DNA of 64,000 nt from Polytrichum commune (GCA_950295325.1 OX485806.1:17360001-17424000); one strand, 5' to 3'; shown: positions 34,970 to 46,556, counted from the first letter of the stretch. The notes: generated from the letters alone by a model not told the origin. Translations and numbers: made by a program.

Positions 34970-36075
34970 ATATTAAGCTTCCCAATCTAATGTGATTAAT
35001 GCCTCCACTACATGTACAAAATAAAAATCATTAATTAAATAGGCCTTTATTACTCGTAGAACCCACTTTCACTTTCCAAAGAGAAATTCATTGAACGATT
35101 TTTCATCCATAGCATGTATACCAATGATCGCATCAAACAAATAAAGGCAATAGGACAATAACTTAGCCACAATTCAAAGAGAAAAACTAAAGGGAGCCCA
35201 TGAGCCTCCAATTTGTGAAACCTAGAACTCAAATGCAAGCGTTAACAAGAATGGACAAGGTTGTCATTGAGGACATTACCATATGACAACAACATATGAA
35301 AACATGATTGGATGAAACTAACACATCTGTTATCAAATTTTTCTCCAAACCTTAGAGCCCCCTTTTGTACATGTACCTTTACTTCAAAATGCTTGATAGC
35401 CTTTCTAAATGTACACACTAGAGAAAAGTAATACCTCTCCCTTATGTATGTGTATGTTAATGCCTCAAATAGTTCCCCCCCCCCCCCGAATCCTTGACTC
35501 ATGTAAAACTATTAATGTACAAATTAACGTAAGTGTAAGAGGGGGTGTTATTTGAGGCATTAACATACATATACATAAGGGAGAGGTATTCTTTTTCTCT
35601 AGTGTGTACATCGAAAAAGGCTATTAAGAAATTTGAAGTAAAGGTAGGTGTACAAAAGGGGGTCCTAAGTTTTAGAGGAAAACTTGACAATAGATGTGCT
35701 AGTTTCATCCGTTTCACTTTTTCTTTCATTGTTGTCATATGGTAATAGTCCTCAAGGTCTATCCTATCCGTTCTTGTTAGGGTTTGCATTTTGGGTTCTA
35801 GGTGTTTACAAATTAGAGGCTCTTGCAATGCTCACGGGCTCCCTTGAGTTTTGCTCTCCATATTGTGGCTGAGTTATTGTGCTTTATTGTCTTTGTTTGT
35901 TTGATACAGTCATCGAGTTACATGCTATAAATGAAAAATTGTTCAATGAAATATTGTTCTCATTGGAAAATGAAAGTGGATTTCATATGTAAGAAAGGCA
36001 TATTTAACACAAGATATTTAACTATATCTTGTGTGTGTAATGGAAGCATTTAACACATTAAACTGGAAAGCTTCA
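34970..36075. repeat. long divergent inverted duplication, about 1.1 kb
   Basis: Left arm 34970-35490 and right arm 35535-36075 are reverse complements at roughly 75-80% by eye. Matching landmarks from the outside in are AATGCCTCCACTACA/AATGCTTCCATTACA, CACTTTCACTTTCC/CACTTTCATTTTCC, CATAGCATGTA/TATAGCATGTA, AGGGAGCCCATGAGC/AGGGAGCCCGTGAGC and the innermost GCATTAACATAC block. The centre of about 45 bp lies next to a 13-C run at 35475-35487. Reverse-strand and forward-strand frames in the two arms translate to similar peptides, which simply reflects the symmetry. No target duplication was identified. An old foldback transposon or an inverted segmental duplication are both possible. Confidence 0.7.
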
Positions 36076-36856
36076 AAAGTCCAAGGTGCAAATCCTTGCT
36101 CATAGTGGCTAAGACGTGATCTAAGAGACAATTGAACACAATCTCCCAAATTGTAATATGTTTTATATATTAATCGCCCGTTAATGGCCTTTTATTTGAG
36201 CATTTAGCCAAATCATAAACATTCTCCTTTGTGATGTTGCCTGCGATTTCTCCATTATGTGTTGCATCATCGCCAAGGTTTAGCTTCCCCAAAAGAACTA
36301 TTGTAGCCAAACTATCAAAAGTTACAACTGAACTTCATTAGTCTAACGAACGCCGAGTACGTGATAAGTTCAAGAACTACCGTATGCGCCATCCATATTA
36401 TAAACAAAAGAAGTCCCAAAAGAAAGGCTGGTCCAGGCCAGGTTAGTAATTAAGTGGCACTATCATAAATAACGCAAAAAGTGTGGTGCAAGATAACGAC
36501 TTTGACAATGTGTTTTTGTGTGTTGTTTCTCTTTAGTCCGACTTTAGATTTTTGTGTGTTGTCCTTCACGTTTGGATGTGGGGATCATTCATATATATCT
36601 CAGATCGCAAGTAAAGCTAAGCTAGTCCCTGCCTAGCTACTTGAAGGATATCTGTTCTTTGGTTGATTTTTTTTGGGTGATGATGGACCTGATCCACGCC
36701 TGTTATTTATACTAGTCCTTTTGAATCACAACAGTCAAGACAACCGGAATTCCTTGCCGATTCAAAGCCAGTCGATGGAGTGGGGTCACGGATTGCACTA
36801 GAGCAACCCTTTTTGATAATTAAAAGGCGAACTCATAAGGCTCACGGCTAATTAAG
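36076..36856. other. intergenic DNA, nothing recognised
   Basis: No gene or transposon end is recognised. GGTGCAAATCC near 36088 resembles a polymerase III box B with one mismatch but lacks a box A. Confidence 0.4.
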
Positions 36857-37255
36857 CAGTGTTCGAGATTGAAGCCTTCAATGCCCTTCAAACATGATTT
36901 GGCCCTTCAAAATATACCTCTCTCAAAACAACCCTTCCTTCAAAACGCAACCCCAAATTGACAATGAAGACGTCGCTGGAAGCCCTCAATAGAATTTGCC
37001 CGCCACAAGAACCAACAAGCGTAGGGCATTGTCACTACAAGAAAATGGAGTTAGATGGTGGATTCGTAGTTCTTCACATTGTACTAGAAACATGTTACCA
37101 TATAATTCATGCACAAGTTTAATATGAGGTTCGTATTTCATTTCTATGTTCTTGGATACACGTCTTGGATTTGAACCAACCCTTCAACGGAAAGGCTGAA
37201 ATTTGATAGGCCCTTCAAAATGAGACTCGTATGAGGGCTTCAATCTTGAACATTG
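36857..37255. mobile_element. hAT-like MITE, 399 bp, with near-matching 8-bp flanks
   Basis: The left end CAGTGTTCGAGATTGAAGCC and the right end, inverted, CAATGTTCAAGATTGAAGCC form terminal inverted repeats with two mismatches in the first 20 bp, and GCCCTTCAAA blocks recur just inside both ends. The flanks TAATTAAG (36849-36856) and TGACTAAG (37256-37263) agree at six of eight positions, as expected for a decayed hAT 8-bp duplication. CA.TGTTC ends also fit hAT. There is no transposase inside. A CACTA-type terminus lies within it at 37033. Confidence 0.65.
37033..37048. mobile_element. CACTA (En/Spm)-type terminus inside the hAT-like MITE
   Basis: CACTACAAGAAAATGG is the canonical terminal sequence of plant CACTA transposons (CACTACAAGAAAA). 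The inverted counterpart TTTTCTTGTAGTG was not found elsewhere in the window, so this may be a truncated insertion or a chance match. Its position inside the MITE at 36857-37255 would make it the younger event. Confidence 0.45.
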
Positions 37256-37263
37256 TGACTAAG

Positions 37264-38744
37264 GTTCGACCCTACAAATTTGACGTCCATACCTAGTTCA
37301 TATGACAATCTCATCAAGTAATCAGGAACATAATTCGTAAAGGTTTACATGGGATATGTTATGATTTGTGCGACCGCCAACAACACACCGAAATAATAAT
37401 TCATGTGATTTATAGTGTTGTGACTAATCTATGGATGCTCGATCCAATGCATCTACTAGAGATATGCCTACTAATTTCTAAGGTATGGTGGCCTAGTGTG
37501 GACACTTGCAACGTCGTTGATAATTTTGACTGTTGGATTAGATTGGAAATTGCTTTACCTAATTAGCAATTGCAAATCACGAAGATTGACGTTTCAAGTG
37601 TAAGAATCAGAGGTCGGATGTACAAGTTACAGGAGGTCAAAGTGACTGGCATCTTTGTCTTGAAGCAATGACCATAGAAACCCTCCAAGTTGTGAAGTTC
37701 ATGAATAAATCTAGAATGGTTAATAAACTATGAGCACATAGGTTAACTAATCGTAACATGTGTCTTTTGGGTGTCCATTGTTAACTACAAATTCTACCGT
37801 ATAGCATTCCGATATAGGTGTCCGATCAAAGAGTGACCACAAAACACCCACATCCCTCAGTACTAACTGAATTAGTGGGACTTTGATGCGATTCCTCACT
37901 GATTTACCCAAAAACCCTGTGATTCAACCCTCGCCTCGCTGCGCATACGTTCCTCATGTGATGCGATCATCCACTGTGAAAGTAAGTACATTTTCTTCTC
38001 TTTTGCGGAAAGTCACCTAATTAAGCAAGTAAACTGTGATAATTCCCCAGACAAGTTGGCATGAATAACCTCATGGAGAATGAGGGTCACACTGAAGATA
38101 CTGTGTCCTGCTTGCTTTCAGAAACTCTAAATTTGTGGTCTAAAAAGCGAGGGAAACAGACAAACTCCCTTGCACACAAAGGACGCACACGAAGGAGTCA
38201 CTTTGCTCCACACGAAATTTGGTACACACAACGAGAGGCACACAATGGAAGTAGGCTAGACTGATAACTATAAAAATAAAAAAAACAAGGGACTCTCCAT
38301 GCATGCAACTGGCCGCTGCTACTGCATTTTCGCCAAGATATTATATATTAAGTAGTTAGTCAAAGTGGCAAGCTTCATGGGTGAGTGGCAACATGGGACA
38401 TGTCCACAGTGTGTGTGGGACTCTGAGAGCGAGCTAGTCGCTAGGAATATGATCGCATCCGACTCGATTTCTTTAATATTTTCGATTCAATTTGGAGGGT
38501 TATGACCGGAAGTTACTGTACTTTTCACCCTGCTGGCCATGGGTGATTCTTGGAGCTCGCACCAAATCTGCAGTACATCAGACAGCAATGGCGCATAATA
38601 ATTGATGCTCCACCATTACTACTCACAATCGTAGGCATGCACTCACTCGCGGAAGCATAAAAGCACATGAATACACACATGACTGGCTCGAAGCACCACT
38701 TCCATTCATGGCTGGCTCCGTACACCGCGCGCGCGCTCGCTCGC
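37264..38744. other. intergenic DNA with a dispersed-repeat fragment
   Basis: No gene is recognised. About 37715-37860 is a copy of the dispersed family also at 34590 and 44630. A GC-rich palindrome of CGCG units at about 38722-38747 (ACCGCG ... CGCGGT) can form a small stem. Confidence 0.4.
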
Positions 38745-39345
38745 GGTGATAATGTTTCAAGTGTTAATTTCTAGTGCTTTGTGTGGAAGTTGTTTAAGTT
38801 GATGGAAATCTCGCGAAATCAGATCACTGCAGTGATAAGTAAGGTAGGCGGGCAGGTGACCACTAACAACAACATTGGGCCTGCTGGTCCTCCATATCAA
38901 TGATCGGGGAGAACCGGCAGTTAGTTACAAATGAACCGGTTGAGTTTGAGAAATAACCGGTTGAAGCTCGAGACTGCAGGAAAATTACCGATCATTCTAG
39001 AGGAATCTATGGAATATACCCCAATTTAATAAAGGAAAGCCGGAGGATGTCAACATGTAACCAACCGGTTGGGCTTGTAATCACTAGGATCTCAACCGAT
39101 TATGCCCAAAAATCTCCCCGATCACTGCTCCATGTTTAAGCTAATCAGTTTCAGTGTCTTTGAAGGCATAAGTCATGATGGGTCGCTTATTTAGGTATGG
39201 CTGCTTGCATTGCTGGAGGCAAGCGAGCGCCGCATCGAGAAGGTGATACTTTCTCGTTTCTGGTGCATTGCCTTCCTTGCATGCAGGTCAGGCGAAGTTG
39301 ATGGAAATGATCTTCCAAAATCAGATTGCAGCGAGGTAGTTGGGG
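38745..39345 (+). repeat. imperfect direct duplication, possible old exon pair
   Basis: Positions 38745-38860 and 39244-39345 share GTGATA, TTTCT.GTGC.TTG, AGTTGATGGAAAT and AAATCAGAT.GCAG blocks in order. In the first copy an open frame from about 38775 runs 43 codons to a TGA at 38901, preceded by TTAATTTCTAG, which could be a 3' splice site. It contains KLFKLMEISRNQITAVISKV. The second copy encodes a similar KLME..NQIA stretch before a stop. I do not recognise the protein, and it could equally be a duplicated non-coding segment. Confidence 0.3.
38934..39070. promoter_or_regulatory. cluster of three AACCGGTT palindromes
   Basis: The octamer AACCGGTT occurs exactly at 38934-38941, 38955-38962 and 39063-39070, with near matches (GAACCGGC, CAACCGATT) in between and after. 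It equals the consensus of Grainyhead/CP2-type transcription factors. A functional role is pure inference, because no promoter or gene start is established nearby. Confidence 0.3.
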
Positions 39346-39600
39346 GCCTTATGTGGTCTGTGGCAAGCCTTCTAAATAAGACCGGAAACCAAAACAAAAT
39401 ACACGTGTTATGATGAGATTGTACTACGTGTTCAAATTGTGTTCAAATTGTAGACATCATTCTTGGTTCAAAGTGAGCACAGATGGGAGGGTTTATTTGA
39501 TCATTTAAAGAGAATGGGGATCTTCATTTTGACCTCGTATGATTTTTGCATCACAACTCTAAGGGTCTCAAGTGGGTCCATAATAAGCACTTCTACCTTT
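39346..39600. repeat. dispersed repeat, copy matching 42.4-42.7 kb
   Basis: Blocks GCCTTCTAAATAAGACCGG, AAACCAAAA, TGATGAGATTGTACTACGTG, GGGAGGG and CATTTAAAGAGAATGGG, then TTGACCTCGTATGATTTTTGC, appear here and, with substitutions, in the same order at 42420-42690. Related fragments are at 14440-14650 and 8110-8250. There are no coding motifs and no obvious termini. The class is unknown. Confidence 0.55.
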
Positions 39601-39874
39601 AAGTAATGTGTGCTCCTATTATGGACACTTTGAGCATTTCAACATGATCGGGGGTTTGAGAACAAAATAGAGATTGCAAGGGCAAATCAACAAATCCAAA
39701 TGAGGAATTTTTAATGTTGGACTTATTGATGTTGGATTTAAGATGATTATTTTGTGGATTCTTAAAGTGAAACTCAAATTTGACTCGTAATAGTTTTTTT
39801 CAAATACTTGTATGTCAAACTCAAATGACTTATAATGCATAAGAAGCCATTACAAACATGGAGACAGACATGGT

Positions 39875-41050
39875 GAAGTAATGTTCGACATTGATGTTAA
39901 ACAAGAATGCCCTCTCTCCCCCACACTATTTGGCTTGTACATTGATGAACTTAAAGCGTATTTGGATAAGATTGACAGGGATTCGCCATGTTTATTTAAC
40001 ACGATGGTTGCCATTCTTCTTTATGCTAACCCATGTTAACCCATGCTAACCCATGAATACAAACACTTGGAATTGATTTTTATTTACATGGTTACTTTGA
40101 GCCATCTAGTAAAACACAAAGAATCACAAATATGAAAGCCTTGATGGGCATTGTAACGAAAGAAGCAATAGTCATAGTCACATGTTGAGAACATAAATCC
40201 CGTGTATTCAAGGCTTCGATGCTTCCAACTTTCACATATGGCATTGAAATTTGGGGAGGTAACTTGAAAAACTCTTAGTGGAAGGTTTTTGTGAACGGCA
40301 TAAAGATGCATATGATGTCTCCTATCAAAGTACATTCTTCTACTACCTATCATATTTTGTTGGCCAAATCTGGAGAACTTCCCATAGACTTACACATTGT
40401 CAAGCTCACTATAGGGTTTCAAAACAACATGCCCACCTATCCCCATCTTGGTTAGTCAACAAAGCAACCTCACTTTCCCAACACTTGGCCAAATAGGCAT
40501 TTAACACCTAGCACAAATCAACAATCATGTGGAAGACACCATGGGGTCTGTCTCACTAGGACGCCCATGACAACCCAACCACATCAAAAATAGCATATGA
40601 TAATATCAAAGAGGCTTTTCTTGCTAAAGAGTGGAACTCTTTTCATCTCGTAGGGAAGAAATAGATTATCTCCACCTCAAAGATTTTCTTAAATATTAAC
40701 ATAAATTGTACATGAAGCAACCATGACACCAACACAACAAAGGATCATTGCCACTTACCGCACCTCGAATCATAGACTAGCCATTGAAATCGGACAATGG
40801 TCAACTAGCCCTATGTCTAGAGATACTAAAGTATGCCACTTTTGCTCCTATAATGCAATTGAAAATAAGGCACATTTTGTGTTGGAATGTCCCCTATATA
40901 AGCATGTTAGAGATACGATTCCATCACTACTTGAGAATGTAGTCCTAAGGAACCTTGAGTCTCTTTCAATTGGACCACCAAGTTAACATAAGCCTCTATC
41001 TCACAGAGGCTACCACACTCACATCTAGAGAATTAGCCAGTGTACTGTGA
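39875..41050 (+). pseudogene. LINE (non-LTR retrotransposon) C-terminal half, decayed
   Basis: The reverse transcriptase core is recognisable at about 39893-39970 as VKQECPLSPTLFGLYIDEL, the GCPLSP..F..YI.DL block of LINE polymerases. Next comes ILLYAN at about 40015, where the catalytic YADD has lost its aspartates. Further pieces of the thumb and connection follow with stops and frameshifts (for example a FTYG.EIWG-like stretch near 40220). The last intact frame, 40723-40986, ends with the C-terminal zinc motif CHFCSYNAIENKAHFVLECP followed by LY..VRD. The amino-terminal endonuclease and early polymerase are absent, fitting 5' truncation on insertion. It has lost function, and no target duplication could be placed. 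Confidence 0.8.
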
Positions 41051-44000
41051 ATTGGAAGCATCCTGGTATACTTTAAGTCCCATTAGCCTTTTCGGCTTCC
41101 CAGACTTTGCTATCAATTTCATTTAATTACAAGTCGTTGTCCACAGCAGGGGTACCCATCTTACAAAATTTGATATCTGTAGTCTGTCACCATTTGCTGT
41201 AGACTTTGCTTCAAGTGTGCATCAACACAGGGTTTTGCTTGGGTGGCCCTAAAGGTCCAGTGATTGGTAGATGACATCAGTTAATTGCTTATGATAGGTA
41301 GATGACATCAGTTAACCAAGAATACATAGAGTGACTTTCAACAATGCAACGTACATTATCTCTGCCAATGGTCAGTTCCACTTAATTTTCATTCAGCCCC
41401 GACACATAGATCACTCACTTGTCAATTCAAATAGATATACATTGCGTCATTGGACACAATCTCCCCTAAACCATGTAAAGCCATAGTGGCTGTCACATGA
41501 GCACCTGAGTAATTACATCCCAGGTATTAGCCAAATCCATCTAGAGGATTCAGTCCAGAAATATACATTGTTTTATCTTTTGGTCGAGAGACATTCAACC
41601 AAAAACATTAACAGTGGACATGTACAAAATACTAGCCATAATTTCAATAGTGTCAACATTGAGAAGAATTTTAAAAAATAAAGGATAAAAATAATAAACC
41701 AGCTGGTATTGAATTTGGGCTCTTTACCTCTAACATTCAATTGTAATAAGTTTGGCAGGAGGGTGAACTGCATAGGCAAGTATGGTTGTCTTGCTTTTGT
41801 TTCTTGCACAAACAAGGCTTGCACGCAATTAATAGGAAAAATCCAGAATGCATAAGAGGCTTTCTGTCACGTCTTCACTTTTCAAACTGCAAAAGAACAT
41901 TCTTGTATTTATTACTTCAAGTGCATTACATTCCACATGCCTACCAGGGATTGGCAGTATACGGCACCTTAAGATTTACTGCATAATACATTCAAGTATC
42001 TATCAGTGCAAGGACATTGCATCCCACAGATGAAGTGGTGATTACCTACTTTCTAAAGCACCAACTGCTTTCTCCATTCCTACAAGTTTATCATCATATC
42101 CCATAATTTGCATTGCACACATCCTGTTTGCACATTCATCATTGTGTTCCAGCTTAAATGGTGACCAGCCTTCCCCCAGCACAATGATTGCACAGGAATG
42201 AGGCAATGTTTGCAATTTTCACACATCAAAATGGAGTTAGACAACTTTTTTGGTTGAAGAAAGCAGCATGAAGAGACTAGCCTAGCAAGCAATGTCAAAG
42301 AGATTATAATGTCCTAAACTACTGTGAGTTTCTGCATGTGTCTTTCGCAATAGTTGCAAATTCCACATCTCTATCCATGATATTTAACAAGCCTCACACC
42401 ATTCTAAGGTATGTGGGCCTTCTGTGGTATATGACACTCTTCTTAAACCAATACCTATATTTGAGTGTTGTACAATAAGGCTTCTAGTTAAGAGCGGAAA
42501 CCAAAAAGACATGTCTTATGAAGAGATTGGACTATGTGCTCAAAACATGTCAACTATTTTAGGTTCAGCAGTTAACACAATTGGGAGGGCCTATGTAATC
42601 ACTTAAAGAGAAATAGAATCTTTACTTTGACCTCCTATAATGTTCGCATCTTAACTCTGATTCTGGAACTTGGAATGACAATCTAAGTGATTTGCAATTG
42701 CCAACCGGATGAGACAATGCCCAATCTGATTCAACTTCCAAAATTGTTATGGAGTTAGAAGTGCCCACAATAGACCCACGTACCTTAAATGAATGAATGC
42801 CTGGATTGCTATATTTGTCACTTGGCCTCAGTTGTTCCTCTCCAGTTTAGGGGTAAGGGAAGCTGTGTGACCTTGTCACATTTCCCTCTTCACTTGCAAT
42901 CCATTGTGCCACCTGTCACATTTTAACTGCTTTCAAATATCTCTAGCCACTTAACCAATCCTTCATATTCTTACTTGGGAGTTTTCTTACTTAGCCGAAG
43001 TGTTTAAGAACATTTTGCAATTATTCCACTATCCTATTCATATAGGAAATATGTATCTTTTATTTAAGTGCATAGCTCGCACCCACTACTTGATGTCATA
43101 TTTAATTAGATATGCTGTCATTTGTGTTGACAATTATCATGGTTGATTCTCTTTGAGGAACCTATATGCGTTAGCTTAGTTGACAACATGCAAAGTGAAA
43201 TCAAACAAGGATTTCCCAGTTTGGTGTAAACTCTACCTCTTCCTATTTTGCACACAAATACCCGTGAAGAGCATGTGCATGGGATGTTAATGTGCTGAAA
43301 TTGATATACAGCTTGGCAGTGCCTCAAAACAATCACCGATAATTCCCTGATACACATATAGATTCAAGTAGACAAGTTCCCCACAACATTTGATGTTGTC
43401 ATGAACCTTCAAGTTAACTTGAAATTTCACCTTCCAACACACCCTTCAAACAAAAAATTAAAATCCTGTGACTGACCTTGTTCTGCACCTTCTGCTTCCA
43501 AACTTTTCAAATCAATTTGCAGAATCTGCACACAAAAGAAATGTTTTAGCAACAGCCACTGTCAAGCAGCAATATAGGTATGCTTGAATTCACTATCGAC
43601 TTACTTCAGTGACAGAGATTACTTGTACTGACATCAAACGAACACAGTGTTGTGGTTCCTATTTATGTCATTCTGATCACTACCATCAGAATACTAAGTT
43701 AACTGCACTGAAAAAACTTCTTGACACTGAGATTCAGCACCAAGCTTATGGATTTCCAAATGGCCTTTTTTGTTGTTGAGCCTCCTTCTTCTTGTTGTTG
43801 TTGTTGGTAATGCCACAGTGAATATACCACAGTAAAGGTGGGTATAAAACATACACTCGCACCAAGACATTCATAGGTCCAGTTCCTTGTGATGGTTGAA
43901 AGTCAGCTACTTCTAATTTGTCCAGAGATGACAGTTAACCATAATTTTCTCACAATCATAGGAGGAGATTATAAGTAAAAGATGTCAAACTCTTATCTCT

Positions 44001-45699
44001 GCCATTCAATGATCAAGATATCTGGAAAGATTTGACTTCATGAAGAGTAGACAGACGGTTTAAATACTTGCTCATTTATGGCACAACTTTACTCGAGAGT
44101 TTAATGTCCCTATTCAGTTTTGTGTCAAAAAGTGGTGCACAGATTTTGCTGATAGAGTCTACCCACAATTGAATATTCAATAAAGAAGGAAAGTTAGGGG
44201 ATTGCTAGATAGTCAAAGGCATGTGATGACAAGGATTTTTCATTGTGAAGCAGGAAGAAGATAGTAGTAGAAAGTGAAAACCCATGCCACCAGCACTTAA
44301 AATTCAGGTGGGTTCTTGTGCACACATAGTGTCTTCATGGTTCAGCTTCAGCACATGCCACAACAAGTGCACAATAAACCTGCCAAATTTCACAAACCCC
44401 AATATGCTATGCAGAATGTTCATTAAAGTATGTGGGTGTTAGTTGGTTCATTTTCATGTTCTCCAACTTCTACCAATTACATTTACATAACAAAACTTGT
44501 GTTGCATTAGCAGATCTGCAATGAAGCATCAGCAAAAATCAGTTCCCCCTTGATTTAGTTATGGTTACAGAAGTGCATGTTTGTTGATTGTTTATTGAAT
44601 ATGTAGGTCCTCCCAATTAAGTTCACTATTGAGTGAGGAGTAGTTAATAAATTTGAAGACATAGTCCAACCTCTATTATAACTGTGTCTATATGGTGATT
44701 GTTCTTTGATCCTAACCTAACCACGCACCAATCAAATATATGTGTCCGATTAGAAAAAGCAACTGAATAACACCCGCACACATTAATACAATCAAATCAA
44801 CATATAAGAAGACTGAAGAGATTACCATCTCGTAACCTCATTGAACTCAGCCTGGGTTGTAGGGTTAGAGGATCATCCCAGAAAAGCACTTGTTTTCGTG
44901 TAATCACTGCCAGTTACCTGGCCACCGTTGGTATTCTAGTCTCATTGTACAATTGTAGACATGTAAATTGAGAAATTGTAAATAGTATTCTAGTCTAATT
45001 GTACAACATCGATGTAGAAGCACACTGCTCCTCATACTGCATTTCACCGTTGCTGCTATGATTGTTTCCCTTCATGTCATGATCTATCCACCAAAGGTCG
45101 AAGTAACTCCCATTAATATCCTTTCACTAACAATATTAAGCATCAAATGTACTTCCCTATCAAAGCAGTAAGCTCAAACAAGCAGTGCACAACTTGCGTT
45201 CATCAAATTTAATATAAACAATTGGCCTCCTAACAGTATCAACACAGAGATAGGATTTCCAACCTTCAAAACAACCAGCAAGTTGCTCAGCATAGAATCT
45301 GATGCCAAAGGGAATGTTGCATAAAAGATAAGGGTGGTTATGAAGAAGCAATTTCTGGGAATGGGACCAACACAAAGAATAATTTCTTGTGGAGCATGTT
45401 AGTGCAGCATCACATTCTACCATTGGCAATGCTGAGGAAATGTTGGATGATATTTATTGTGCAACAATTGCAACAATAAAAGGTAGAATTATACAGTAAC
45501 TTATCCTCACAGTCCCAGGCCATGGACACAATTTCATTGTGCAATCACGTTTTAAGAGATTTTTCCACAAAGATAAGCAGCCCACATGCTAATATAAAAT
45601 GAGTTTGTAGAGATTTCTATCCACGGCCATATTGTCGGAAAATAAGTTAAACTTAAGGTTAAACCAGTTGTTGTCCAATTGCTGAGACACTATGTACCA
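41051..45699. other. long unassigned stretch with scattered repeats
   Basis: No gene is recognised in about 4.6 kb. It contains a dispersed-repeat copy at 42400-42720, another family copy at 44630-44790, a small direct repeat of GGTAGATGACATCAGTTAA (41265-41315) and CTT/GTT microsatellites at 43788-43806. The reverse frame 45160-45429 (89 codons) reads like protein, with evenly spaced cysteines, but matches no family I know. Intronic sequence of a larger gene is possible. Confidence 0.35.
42400..42720. repeat. dispersed repeat, best-preserved copy
   Basis: This copy shows GGAAACCAAAAAGACATGTC, GAAGAGATTGGACTATGTG, ATTGGGAGGG and CACTTAAAGAGAAATAG, followed by TTTGACCTCCTATAAT. The same ordered blocks occur at 39346-39600 and partly at 14440-14650 and 8110-8250. 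There are no inverted ends or coding motifs. It may be a solo LTR or SINE-like family of unknown class. Confidence 0.5.
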
Positions 45700-46481
45700 T
45701 CTGATATATAAACCTCAAAAATGTCAAAGCTTACTAACTTCATCCAGTGTTGATACTATCATGTAATGAATATCCAGCCCTACTACAAGATCAAGAAATT
45801 CAAGCCATTGACATTCAAAACCACCAAACCCATCTCACCAATTTAAGAGGAGAGGATGCAAACCATCTTGGGATATGATGCCAACTGAACCCCATATTGT
45901 GATGACTTCGTTGCAATAAGCCAAACCCTAGACCTTGCCAATGTTCAGCCAAGTAGAATATAATGGAGCCCCCTAAACCTTGCCAATGTCCAGCCAAGTA
46001 GAATATAGTGGAGCTCATAGGCCAGAATATAACAAAAGAGATTGAAACCAAAATATTGGACCGCTTGAATCCTCAGTGAACCCACTTGAAGCCACACACA
46101 TGATCCATTCAGTCCTTCCATCCTAAGTCTGCAGGGAAACTTCACTTCTGCATTGAAGGTAAGCAAAATGCTTGAAACCGTAGTTGATCTTTAAGCCAAA
46201 ATATCAAAGATCACTAAATTAATCCAGTACTGACTTTATCCAAAACCCTAAACGCAAACCCTAAACCTTCCCAACGTCCAGCCAAGGAGGAATTTGTGGA
46301 GCTGAAAACTTAGGCCAGAATAGAACAAGAAAGAATGTTGAATCCAAAATATTGAACCACTTGAATCCTCAGTGAACGAGTCAATTGAAGCCACACATGA
46401 TCCATTCAGTTCTTCCATCCCAAGTCTGCAGGGAAACTTCACTTCTGAATTGAATGGAAGCAAAATGCTTGAAACCATTTA
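45700..46481. repeat. imperfect tandem duplication, units about 300-480 bp
   Basis: Unit 1 (about 45700-46187) and unit 2 (46188-46481) share, in order, CAAAG.T.ACTAA..T.ATCCAGT, CCTAAACCTT.CCAA.GTCCAGCC-like and GGCCAGAATA blocks, then CTTGAATCCTCAGTGAAC, ACATGATCCATTCAGT, TCTGCAGGGAAACTTCACTT and GCAAAATGCTTGAAACC. Unit 1 also contains a 50-bp internal duplication (CCTTGCCAATGT.CAGCCAAG twice). The similar reverse-strand frames in the two units result from the duplication. The pogo remnant begins 75 bp downstream. Confidence 0.8.
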
Positions 46482-46556
46482 ATATGTGCAGGTACTAATC
46501 GAATCATATCTGCATAGTAACTGTGAAAACATTCAGTCTTTCCAACAATGCAGATA

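Noticed and set aside
35242-35872. Similar peptides on both strands (LFEALTY.YIRERY) suggesting duplicated genes
   Set aside because: They are mirror images within the divergent inverted duplication, no known family matches, and stops occur at non-equivalent places. A coding origin is possible but unsupported.
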